A stretch of DNA of 22,271 nt from a virus. Position numbers and translations under genes: made by a program. Of the stretch, positions 5,030-10,519 are shown one piece after another. Every line of letters starts with the position of its first letter. The stretch's first letter is position 1. Below the pieces are notes generated by a model. The model searched no databases and was not told the DNA's origin. It was given only the letters and a program-made list of their open reading frames with translations. The stretch is taken from positions 1-22,271 of IMG/VR virus record IMGVR_UViG_3300050120_000212. One strand, written 5' to 3'.

Positions 5030-5349
5030 GTATGAAAGCACACAGGATACCACCAGCTCGATGGTTGAAGGTTAAACGCGGAATTGGGCCGGCGTGCAAT
5101 TGTTGCAAACCGAACCGAAACGTCCGTAAGAAGTCAGCCTCTCCGAGGCCCCGCAAACGGCTGCCTCCAAAAACTATCTGGTCGTCGCTCACTAATTTCA
5201 AACCGACCAACCAACCCGTTCTCATCTGCAATTGCGGCAACCGCTACCTCAAGACCCGCCCGGACCAAAAGATGTGTCTCCGCTGCGTCTCCTTCGCAGC
5301 AAACCCCGGTGTGGATAATCGACTTTTGAGAACTGAGGCGGTGTTATAA
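5026..5349 (+). CDS. Small cysteine-rich, possibly zinc-binding protein
   Basis: A protein of 107 residues (105 if the ATG at 5032 is used). It contains two cysteine clusters, CNCC at residues 24-27 and CNC at 68-70 with CLRC at 84-87, which could form a zinc ribbon or knuckle. The region between them is very basic (NVRKKSASPRPRKRLPPK), so nucleic acid binding is likely. No longer domain is recognised. There is no SD site; the start lies 21 nt after a TACAAT motif and overlaps a 5-codon frame. The TAA stop is within the next TATAAT, so gene end and promoter overlap. Confidence 0.65.
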   Translation: MSMKAHRIPPARWLKVKRGIGPACNCCKPNRNVRKKSASPRPRKRLPPKTIWSSLTNFKPTNQPVLICNCGNRYLKTRPDQKMCLRCVSFAANPGVDNRLLRTEAVL

Positions 5350-5350
5350 T
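5342..5350 (+). promoter_or_regulatory. Extended -10 motif TGTTATAAT
   Basis: TG-T-TATAAT is a perfect extended -10. It contains the stop codon of the preceding gene (5347-5349) and ends 11 nt before the ATG at 5361, predicting a leader of about 4 nt. Confidence 0.65.
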
Positions 5351-5360
5351 TTCTATATCG

Positions 5361-5579
5361 ATGAGGATCGTCCAAAAACACGAGATTGGTAAACTGGTGT
5401 CTTTGCTCAGGGGCATCGCCAAGGAGCAGATCACTGGCTTTCACAAATCGTCGCTCTACCCGCCGTATCTGTTTTGGAATGCAACTGGCTCAGAGCAATC
5501 GAAGATGTATACGACCATCTACGTGACACCGGCATTGCTCGCTGAAGCCGAAACGTCGATGAACGAACCAGCGATATGA
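5361..5579 (+). CDS. Small hypothetical protein, 72 aa
   Basis: Product is not recognised. The ATG lies 11 nt after a perfect extended -10 box and has no SD site, so initiation on a nearly leaderless mRNA is predicted. The protein has a basic helical N-terminus (MRIVQKHEIGKLVSLLRGIA), an aromatic middle (SSLYPPYLFWNATG) and a C-terminal ALLAEAETSMNEP helix. No membrane or metal motif is seen. The stop overlaps a tiny frame at 5576 by ATGA, and the gene at 5619 follows. Confidence 0.65.
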   Translation: MRIVQKHEIGKLVSLLRGIAKEQITGFHKSSLYPPYLFWNATGSEQSKMYTTIYVTPALLAEAETSMNEPAI

Positions 5580-5668
5580 ACACCTCGAAATTTGTGCATA
5601 GGCAAGTAGAAGCGCACAATGAAGGCGCACATGCCTATCTACCGTACAGATTTGGTGCACCTAGTTAG
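5576..5668 (+). CDS. Very small frame, 30 aa, doubtful
   Basis: The ATG overlaps the preceding stop as ATGA, and the frame encodes MNTSKFVHRQVEAHNEGAHA and ten more residues to a TAG stop. It overlaps the first 50 nt of the gene at 5619 in another frame. It may be a coupling frame that delivers ribosomes to the start at 5619 or 5631, or it may not be a gene at all. Nothing in the protein points to a function. Confidence 0.25.
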   Translation: MNTSKFVHRQVEAHNEGAHAYLPYRFGAPS

Positions 5669-5840
5669 CGAGGGGACTTCGCTCGGGGAGATCGTGAAAT
5701 ACTTCGGTACTCGTTGGCATCTCTCCACCGCCGAAACGTATCGCCTCTTTCGTTCAGTTGGTTTGATGAGCACCGTTCCCAGTGACAACGACATTTCGGA
5801 GAACCGCCGCAGGCAGTTGCAGGATTTATCACTCACATAA
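5619..5840 (+). CDS. Small possible helix-turn-helix protein, 73 aa
   Basis: The start is either ATG 5619 or ATG 5631; the second has GAAGG upstream and the first has no clear SD. The segment DLVHLVSEGTSLGEIVKYFG, then TAETYRLFRSVGL, resembles a helix-turn-helix of the kind found in small phage regulators, with a polar tail (NDISENRRRQLQDLSLT). The match is by pattern only. The stop is followed by TATTT and the next ATG 5 nt later. Confidence 0.6.
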   Translation: MKAHMPIYRTDLVHLVSEGTSLGEIVKYFGTRWHLSTAETYRLFRSVGLMSTVPSDNDISENRRRQLQDLSLT

Positions 5841-5845
5841 TATTT

Positions 5846-6397
5846 ATGGCTCGATTTACTGAGAAGCAGCAGAAAGCGCATCGCCAGGGTTTTATAGACG
5901 ACTGCATGGACAAGGCATGGGGTGCCGCCTGTCATGCTGACTGGATTTCCAAAAGCCTCACCGAGCTTGTGACCGAATACCAGAAGCTCCAGGCTGAGGA
6001 CAAAGCGCTAGAGGCGCAGATCACCGCGAATGCAGAGGGCTTCAACGGCCACACGGTAGCGAATCGCAACAAGCGCAACGAACTTCAGAAGCGCCGCAAC
6101 GCCATCGCAAACACGATGAAGCTTGTTGCTACCAATTCCCAGAAAGGAGCTGAGACAATGCAGCGCCTCTTGGACAGCGTTGACCAGAACCTGTTGCTGG
6201 CCGACTTCGCAAAGGACTGGAGCTGGACGGAGGTTGAGGCAACGGCTGAGCCTGAGATAAAGCCGCTTCGTGACGTTTACGTTCTTCAGAAGGACTGGAG
6301 CGATAGGAAGGCCGGCGACAGCATCACGCGTGACGAATTGGGTGACGGAGCGATTTACAGAGACCTCATAGAGAAGGGCGTTATCACTGAGGACTAA
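5846..6397 (+). CDS. Hypothetical coiled-coil protein, 183 aa
   Basis: Product is not recognised. The protein is mostly helical, with a long heptad-like stretch from about residue 35 to 125 (KLQAEDKALEAQITANAEGF, NKRNELQKRRNAIANTM, then KGAETMQRLLDSVDQNLLL). The C-terminus has YVLQKDWSDRKAGDSITRDE followed by a short domain ending in EKGVITED, a pattern often used in small phage proteins for a folded beta cap. The start ATG has no SD site and lies in AT-rich DNA (CATAATATTTATG), five bases after the preceding stop. No membrane or metal motif is seen. Confidence 0.75.
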   Translation: MARFTEKQQKAHRQGFIDDCMDKAWGAACHADWISKSLTELVTEYQKLQAEDKALEAQITANAEGFNGHTVANRNKRNELQKRRNAIANTMKLVATNSQKGAETMQRLLDSVDQNLLLADFAKDWSWTEVEATAEPEIKPLRDVYVLQKDWSDRKAGDSITRDELGDGAIYRDLIEKGVITED

Positions 6398-6401
6398 GCG
6401 C

Positions 6402-6560
6402 ATGAGCCGAGGAGATGAAATATACCGCAAGGAGAGAGCGATTGAAGAACTCAGGCGCGACATGGGCGGCATCAATCCTACTCTCAGCCTCTATAAGGTT
6501 CTGTCCGATCGCAAAGCCGCACTTGAGACGGAATTAACAGAGTTAAGAAACGCGCAATGA
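6402..6560 (+). CDS. Small coiled-coil protein, 52 aa
   Basis: A short gene whose ATG follows the previous stop by 4 nt and has GAGGA upstream, inside the last codons of that gene. The protein (MSRGDEIYRKERAIEELRRD, then a GINPTLSLY turn and SDRKAALETELTELRNAQ) is a helical hairpin. Short helical proteins of this type are common upstream of phage terminases, but no function is known for this one. It is probably in an operon with its neighbours. Confidence 0.7.
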   Translation: MSRGDEIYRKERAIEELRRDMGGINPTLSLYKVLSDRKAALETELTELRNAQ

Positions 6561-6563
6561 TTT

Positions 6564-6695
6564 ATGAAATTTGTTGATTGGTTTGAACGTTGGATCAATA
6601 GGTTTGATTCAGAAAACGCACTTGTCATTGGCTTTCTGTCTGGAATTTTTTTCACCGGTTTAATCATAATATTTTCTCTATGGATTACGCACTAG
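6564..6695 (+). CDS. Small membrane protein, 43 aa
   Basis: The ATG follows the previous stop by 3 nt (TGATTTATG) without an SD site. After a charged amphipathic start (MKFVDWFERWINRFDSEN), residues 19-41 form one transmembrane helix (ALVIGFLSGIFFTGLIIIFS). The base composition is clearly more AT-rich than its neighbours, which fits a membrane helix but could also mean separate origin. The end overlaps the start of the gene at 6680 by 16 nt. A holin-like or spanin-like role cannot be told from one helix, and no endolysin is present nearby. Confidence 0.65.
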   Translation: MKFVDWFERWINRFDSENALVIGFLSGIFFTGLIIIFSLWITH

Positions 6696-6991
6696 CGAAA
6701 CAGTTGAAGGACGCCGGGTTTCCTCAAAAGGAAGACGGCACACAGCTTTTTGCATATGGGGTAAATCTTGGCATGTCGCAAAAGCAAATGACTGCCAAGA
6801 GTGCTTACCGTCCCACCCTCGAAGAACTTATAGAGGCGTGTGGTGACAAATTTGAAGTTCTTAATCGTGACGATGACGGTTGGTACTGCAATAATATTGT
6901 CTTGCCTGAACACGCACACGAGCCATTTTATTCAGGCTCAACTCCCATCGAGGCAGTAGCGCGATTGTGGTTGGCGCTCAACACGAAGTAG
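6680..6991 (+). CDS. Hypothetical protein, 103 aa
   Basis: A conserved-looking small phage protein without known activity. It begins MDYALAKQLKDAGFPQKEDG, has YRPTLEELIEACGDKFEVLN in the middle, then a WYCNNIVLP turn and a C-terminal GSTPIEAVARLWLALN helix. The pattern of an aromatic-rich fold with a final 'AVARLWLALN' helix is familiar from many phage and prophage hypothetical proteins. The ATG has no SD site and lies 8 nt after TAATAT. The gene overlaps the small membrane gene and is followed by a promoter motif 3 nt after its stop. Confidence 0.8.
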   Translation: MDYALAKQLKDAGFPQKEDGTQLFAYGVNLGMSQKQMTAKSAYRPTLEELIEACGDKFEVLNRDDDGWYCNNIVLPEHAHEPFYSGSTPIEAVARLWLALNTK

Positions 6992-6993
6992 CG

Positions 6994-7002
6994 TGTTACA
7001 AT
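6994..7002 (+). promoter_or_regulatory. Extended -10 motif TGTTACAAT before the packaging genes
   Basis: TG-T-TACAAT lies 3 nt after the TAG stop at 6991 and 26 nt before the ATG at 7028. A leader of about 19 nt without an SD site is predicted. It would drive the terminase genes. Confidence 0.6.
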
Positions 7003-7027
7003 TCAGCTTCAACGCACTGAAACGCTT

Positions 7028-7594
7028 ATGGGAGCTGTAACCCGCACATATGAGGATAAAATCAAACGCGCTATTCGCGACGCAATGGCAGTCGATCCGC
7101 TGTTGACGGTGTCCGCTCTTGTAGAGCATTTGAACGAGAAGTTTGAGCACAGCTTTGACCCGCGCTACATCAAGCGTCTCTCCGCAAAGGTAATGGGCGC
7201 AATGCGCTCTGACCTTGACCGCGGTAAAATCGAGCAGCGTATCAACTCTCTCAAAGAAACGTACCGCATTGCTCGTGAAGCACTGTTGCGGATTGTTCTT
7301 TGGCAGCCGAATCCCGACGCTACATACATTCAGAGAGGGCCAAGTGCCCAGGCTGTAGCCGAGGCCGCCAAGAATCTTGTCATGCTCGACATCGCAGTCC
7401 TCAACGCCGAGGTAGCGAACGGCCTCTATAAGAACCTCGACGAGGCGGCATCGCAGTTGAAGTATCCCGCCCTTCCCGAGGAGCAACGCGGCACCATAGC
7501 GTCAACATTTAAGAAGTGGAATATCCTGCCGCCTGGCTCGCTTGTCGAGTCCATCACCATACATGCCACCCGAGCTATTACCCCAGCCGAATAA
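7028..7594 (+). CDS. Putative terminase small subunit
   Basis: A 188-residue protein directly upstream of and overlapping the large terminase gene, the usual place of the small subunit, which binds DNA at the packaging site and regulates the motor. The N-terminal 60 residues (KIKRAIRDAMAVDPLLTVSA then LVEHLNEKFEHSFDPRYIKR) look like a winged helix. A basic helical stretch (RSDLDRGKIEQRINSLKETY) follows, and the C-terminus has an extended arm. No sequence signature proves the assignment; it rests on position and the N-terminal DNA-binding look. The last 32 nt overlap the large terminase. Confidence 0.55.
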   Translation: MGAVTRTYEDKIKRAIRDAMAVDPLLTVSALVEHLNEKFEHSFDPRYIKRLSAKVMGAMRSDLDRGKIEQRINSLKETYRIAREALLRIVLWQPNPDATYIQRGPSAQAVAEAAKNLVMLDIAVLNAEVANGLYKNLDEAASQLKYPALPEEQRGTIASTFKKWNILPPGSLVESITIHATRAITPAE

Positions 7595-9050
7595 AGAATA
7601 CATCGACGAAGAGACTTTACTACGCGGTATCGCGGACCCCGTCATACGCAAGGAGATGACGAAGCAGTTCAAGTGGTTCTGCCTCATCTACCTGCCCCAC
7701 TATTTCGAACTTGAGCCAGCAGACTTCTTTGATGAACTGATACTCACGCTCCAGGACGACGCGATTGACGCCCTTGAGGTTATCGGCTTTCGCGGCAGCG
7801 CCAAAAGCACATTCGCCAGCACCGCCTACGTGCTCTATGCCGCACTCGTCAAACCCGACCTCTATCCGTTCATTGTCCTCCTCACCTCAACCGGCGACCT
7901 CGCCAGCGCCACCATAGCCGGCGTCAAGCGCGAGCTGGAAGAGAACACGCTGCTACGGGACGATTTTGGCGTCCCCACCTTCCACAAGGTCACCGGCCAG
8001 TCCTGGGAAGTCCTCAAGAAGCTGGAGAGCAAGGACGAGTGGCAGGCTCGCAATCTGCTCCTCTCCACCGGCATTCGCATACTCGCTCGCAGCCGTGGCC
8101 AGCGTATCCGCGGTATCCGCCATCGGCACCACCGCATCAAACTGGCCATTGGCGACGACATTGACGACCTCAAGTCGGTAGCCACCCAGGAGAGCCGCAA
8201 CAGCACCGCCCAGTGGTGGCGTGGGGAAGTCATCGGCGCCCTCGCCCTGGACGCCCGCCGTATCCTAATAGGGAACTGGCTGCACCTGGACGGGCTGATG
8301 GCCCGCATGAAGGATTCCGGCCGATACAAGGTGCTGGAATATCCCCTGATCCTGGACGGCCCAGGCACCGAATGGGAGCGCTGTACCTGGAAAGCCGCCT
8401 TTCCCAGCCAGGAGAAGATCGACCAGAAACGCCAGGACATGGGCGATGTCGGCTTCCGCCGCGAAATGCTCCTGCAAGTGGTGCCCGAGGAAGGCCAGGA
8501 CGTTCTGGCCGAGGATATTCACTACTACGATGACCCACCGTTCGACGATGGCAACTACATGGGCCATGGGGGCGACTTAGCCATCTCGACCAAGGAGAGC
8601 GCCGACTGCACCAGCTTGGTATCCGGCGAGGTGACATGGTCCAGCGGTTCGATGGAGATTTACGTTCAGCCCAATCCCTTGAACCGCCGCATGACGTTCC
8701 ACGAGACCATGAACGCCTTTGACGACGTGCGTCACTCGACCAAGATGACCAGCGAGTTCTTCATTGAGGCTGTGGCGTATCAGCAGGCGGCGATTGAGGA
8801 GATGGACCGTCGCGCATTCAGCGTCAGAGCGATGCACCCGATAAAAGATAAGCGGTCGCGGCTACGTGTGGCAGCACGCTACATCAAGAACGGCACCGTC
8901 AAGTTCCCGCGCAAGGGTTGCGAGGAGCTTATCAATCAGCTGTTGGGCTTTGGCGTCGAGAAGCATGACGACCTTGTGGACGCACTGGTGTGGCTGATTC
9001 TTGGTGTCGCTGAGGAAGGAATAGAGCAGCAGCGCGTTACTTACGTGTGA
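7563..9050 (+). CDS. Terminase large subunit
   Basis: The packaging motor of 495 residues: an ATPase that drives DNA into the prohead and a nuclease that cuts the concatemer. The ATPase has a Walker A variant, GFRGSAKST at residues 75-83, and a Walker B strand LAIGDD with D198 and D199. The RNase H-like nuclease has D338 (GGDLA), D348 (SADCTS) and a C-terminal HDDLVDALVWL with D469, D470 and D473. The ATG at 7563 is preferred to an upstream in-frame TTG at 7542. Both overlap the preceding gene, which indicates translational coupling, and there is no SD. The stop codon TGA is the first part of the next promoter motif. Confidence 0.97.
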   Translation: MPPELLPQPNKEYIDEETLLRGIADPVIRKEMTKQFKWFCLIYLPHYFELEPADFFDELILTLQDDAIDALEVIGFRGSAKSTFASTAYVLYAALVKPDLYPFIVLLTSTGDLASATIAGVKRELEENTLLRDDFGVPTFHKVTGQSWEVLKKLESKDEWQARNLLLSTGIRILARSRGQRIRGIRHRHHRIKLAIGDDIDDLKSVATQESRNSTAQWWRGEVIGALALDARRILIGNWLHLDGLMARMKDSGRYKVLEYPLILDGPGTEWERCTWKAAFPSQEKIDQKRQDMGDVGFRREMLLQVVPEEGQDVLAEDIHYYDDPPFDDGNYMGHGGDLAISTKESADCTSLVSGEVTWSSGSMEIYVQPNPLNRRMTFHETMNAFDDVRHSTKMTSEFFIEAVAYQQAAIEEMDRRAFSVRAMHPIKDKRSRLRVAARYIKNGTVKFPRKGCEELINQLLGFGVEKHDDLVDALVWLILGVAEEGIEQQRVTYV

Positions 9051-9056
9051 TACACT
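9048..9056 (+). promoter_or_regulatory. Extended -10 motif TGATACACT
   Basis: The TGA stop of the large terminase supplies the TGn of TG-A-TACACT. The hexamer ends 8 nt before the ATG at 9064, predicting a leaderless mRNA. Confidence 0.5.
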
Positions 9057-9063
9057 AAAACAA

Positions 9064-9246
9064 ATGACCATCGAAGAAGCAAAAGCACATAACGAAACCG
9101 TCGACGCGTCATCAAGTATCACGGTCGTTAGCCTTGGCGTCGTCAATATGATGATCGCCTCTGGCCACATGCCAGCGGACTTATTGCGTTACGTTTACAT
9201 ATCGACGTGGGTACCAGCGACTTCGTACGTCCATCGGCTAGGGTAA
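9064..9246 (+). CDS. Small hypothetical protein, 60 aa
   Basis: Product is not recognised. The ATG lies 8 nt after TACACT and has no SD site. The protein starts MTIEEAKAHNETVDASSSIT and continues as helices with a hydrophobic core (VVSLGVVNMMIASGHMPADL) and an aromatic tail (RYVYISTWVPATSYVHRLG). It is not clearly a membrane segment. Its end overlaps the end of the convergent HEPN gene by 9 nt. It could be a partner of the large terminase unit, but nothing supports a specific role. Confidence 0.6.
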   Translation: MTIEEAKAHNETVDASSSITVVSLGVVNMMIASGHMPADLLRYVYISTWVPATSYVHRLG

Positions 9247-9882
9247 CTTGCTGCGACCGGCAAACCGGTCCTTCTCACCAATCAACGCGCTGAAGTCTGC
9301 TGAGAAGCCACGCGCAGTCTCAACCGCCCATTTCGCGCATTCGTATGTTAGAAAGCCGTACGGGAATATGAAGTGTGTGTCGTAGCCTGCAACGACCGGC
9401 AGTCTTGTCTTCAGATACTTTACCAATTTGCTATCGTGTACATCTGCATCATGATCCCACGCCGGTTTGAAATGCATAAAGCTGTTTCGAAAACGAAATA
9501 GATTCGCTGCGTCGAGCCAAGCTGTCGAACTAGTCTTCGCTGTTTTGTTTAGGAGGCCCGCAAGTTTTTCGTACTTTCCCATCGCGTACCCGGAGCGGTC
9601 ATCACGCAGCTTTGTGAGCCCAGCCAGCATCGTTCCCGCCGGCTGATTGTTGCTGAGCCTATCGATCAGGTCCTGAACTATCTCGTTGCAGTTCGCTTCG
9701 AGCGCAGCGGCCGACATAATGACCGCGGCCGGAACGTGCATCATCATGTCATCGAACCACGGACCGAATATTTGCACGTTATTTGCCTGTTCTACGGCAT
9801 GGGCACTAAGCGCTTCTTGAACGGCAACCCGCAGATGCTGCGTTGCGAAATTCGACCGCGTATTGAGCGTCGCATTCGACAT
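9238..9882 (-). CDS. HEPN-motif protein between terminase and portal (cargo gene)
   Basis: A reverse-strand protein of 214 residues. The ATG at 9882 has GGGAG five bases upstream, better than the in-frame GTG at 9903. The protein is all-helical, with AAVIMSAAALEANCNEIVQD near residue 52 and LFRFRNSFMHFKPAW at 128-142. The latter contains R132-N133-x3-H137, the Rx4H signature of HEPN domains, many of which are RNases in toxin, CRISPR and anti-phage systems. The alanine- and glutamate-rich helix and RN..H helix together are typical of HEPN-like proteins. The gene is alone on the reverse strand between two essential late genes, as a moron would be. Defence against competing phages is plausible but not shown. 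Confidence 0.6.
   Translation of the reverse strand: MSNATLNTRSNFATQHLRVAVQEALSAHAVEQANNVQIFGPWFDDMMMHVPAAVIMSAAALEANCNEIVQDLIDRLSNNQPAGTMLAGLTKLRDDRSGYAMGKYEKLAGLLNKTAKTSSTAWLDAANLFRFRNSFMHFKPAWDHDADVHDSKLVKYLKTRLPVVAGYDTHFIFPYGFLTYECAKWAVETARGFSADFSALIGEKDRFAGRSKLP
9255..9270. terminator. GC hairpin near the convergent gene ends
   Basis: GACCGG (9255-9260) and CCGGTC (9265-9270) are a perfect 6-bp stem with a CAAA loop, inside the last codons of the HEPN gene. There is no real T tract on either side, so termination is uncertain. Confidence 0.3.
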
Positions 9883-9939
9883 GATGTCTCCCATCTCAGG
9901 CACGTCCAGTCTCCCTCATTCGGTCAGGTGAATTCAGTA

Positions 9940-9948
9940 TGATAAAAT
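9940..9948 (+). promoter_or_regulatory. Extended -10 motif TGATAAAAT
   Basis: TG-A-TAAAAT is divergent from the HEPN gene and ends 9 nt before the ATG at 9957, giving a leader of 1-3 nt. It shares TAAAATAAAC with the motif at 2585. Confidence 0.6.
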
Positions 9949-9956
9949 AAACGCAT

Positions 9957-10169
9957 ATGGCAACAAAAACACGCAAAGTGACGACAGAGGAGATTTATCA
10001 GGTTTGCGATTTGTGCAGCGGAGAGATCACCGCCTGCAACGGCAATACGATAGCAATTGCCGACAACATTTATCTCGTTCACTTGATGCCTACAGTCGAT
10101 GGCAAGACACCATGTGGCATTCAGGCCATCGCAGATGCATTGGCCAAGAACGTCGCTAAGAAGCGCTGA
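9957..10169 (+). CDS. Small hypothetical protein with CxxC, 70 aa
   Basis: The ATG follows an extended -10 by 9 nt and has no SD site. The protein has a CDLC pair at residues 17-20, with further cysteines at 27 and 53, so a small zinc site is possible. The C-terminus (QAIADALAKNVAKKR) is a basic helix. No named family is recognised. It is the first gene of the right-hand + strand block and precedes the HicA-like gene by 6 nt. Its order and sequence do not fit a HicB antitoxin. Confidence 0.65.
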   Translation: MATKTRKVTTEEIYQVCDLCSGEITACNGNTIAIADNIYLVHLMPTVDGKTPCGIQAIADALAKNVAKKR

Positions 10170-10175
10170 TATTAT

Positions 10176-10460
10176 ATGCTTTCCACCGTCAAGCGTAAGG
10201 ACCTTTGGCAGCGGCTAGGCAATGTCCAGCGGGCCGAGGTGTTGATCAAAGCGGCGAACCAACTCGGCTTGACGGTCACCAGCAACCACGGCTCACACTT
10301 TACTATCCGCGACCCCCGCTATGAGTTGGACGATGTGCGCGGCGTAATCAACACCGTCTACAAGGGCGTGTACAAGCAGCTCAGCCACGCCATTTTCAAA
10401 AAGATGATCGCACACGGTATCGCCGAGGACGACATCTGGAAGGCTCTGAACATGCTGTAG
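10176..10460 (+). CDS. Small protein with a HicA-like GSH motif, 94 aa
   Basis: The first 50 residues (WQRLGNVQRAEVLIKAANQL then GLTVTSNHGSHFTIRDP) resemble the HicA/YcfA dsRBD-like fold, where a GSH motif carries the active histidine; here it is GSH at residues 45-47. The C-terminal half (YKGVYKQLSHAIFKKMIAHG, then EDDIWKALNML) does not fit HicA and makes the protein longer than the usual 60-80 residues. No HicB partner is next to it, so a toxin function is doubtful. A nucleic-acid-binding phage protein is an alternative. The ATG is 6 nt after the preceding stop, without SD. Confidence 0.6.
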   Translation: MLSTVKRKDLWQRLGNVQRAEVLIKAANQLGLTVTSNHGSHFTIRDPRYELDDVRGVINTVYKGVYKQLSHAIFKKMIAHGIAEDDIWKALNML

Positions 10461-10498
10461 CGCCAATATCCCCACCACGGCGAGCGTCTGTAGGAGCG

Positions 10499-10507
10499 TG
10501 ATAAACT
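10499..10507 (+). promoter_or_regulatory. Extended -10 motif TGATAAACT before the portal gene
   Basis: TG-A-TAAACT ends 13 nt before the ATG at 10520, predicting a leader of about 6 nt without SD. It has the same hexamer as the motif at 498-506. It could drive the whole head operon. Confidence 0.55.
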
Positions 10508-10519
10508 TCCACTAAAGCT

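Noticed and set aside
7542-7562. TTG at 7542 as start of the large terminase
   Set aside because: ATG 7563 is in the same frame, gives a normal N-terminus (MPPELLPQ) and needs no rare start codon.
8213-8637. Overlapping frames on both strands inside the large terminase
   Set aside because: Arg/Pro/Ser-rich shadows of a terminase whose motifs are intact throughout.
10167-10175. TGATATTAT as a promoter for the gene at 10176
   Set aside because: The hexamer ends 1 nt before the ATG, so transcription would start inside the gene; it is probably a stop-start junction only.
9957-10460. A HicBA toxin-antitoxin pair
   Set aside because: The first gene has no HicB features, and the second matches HicA only in the GSH loop.
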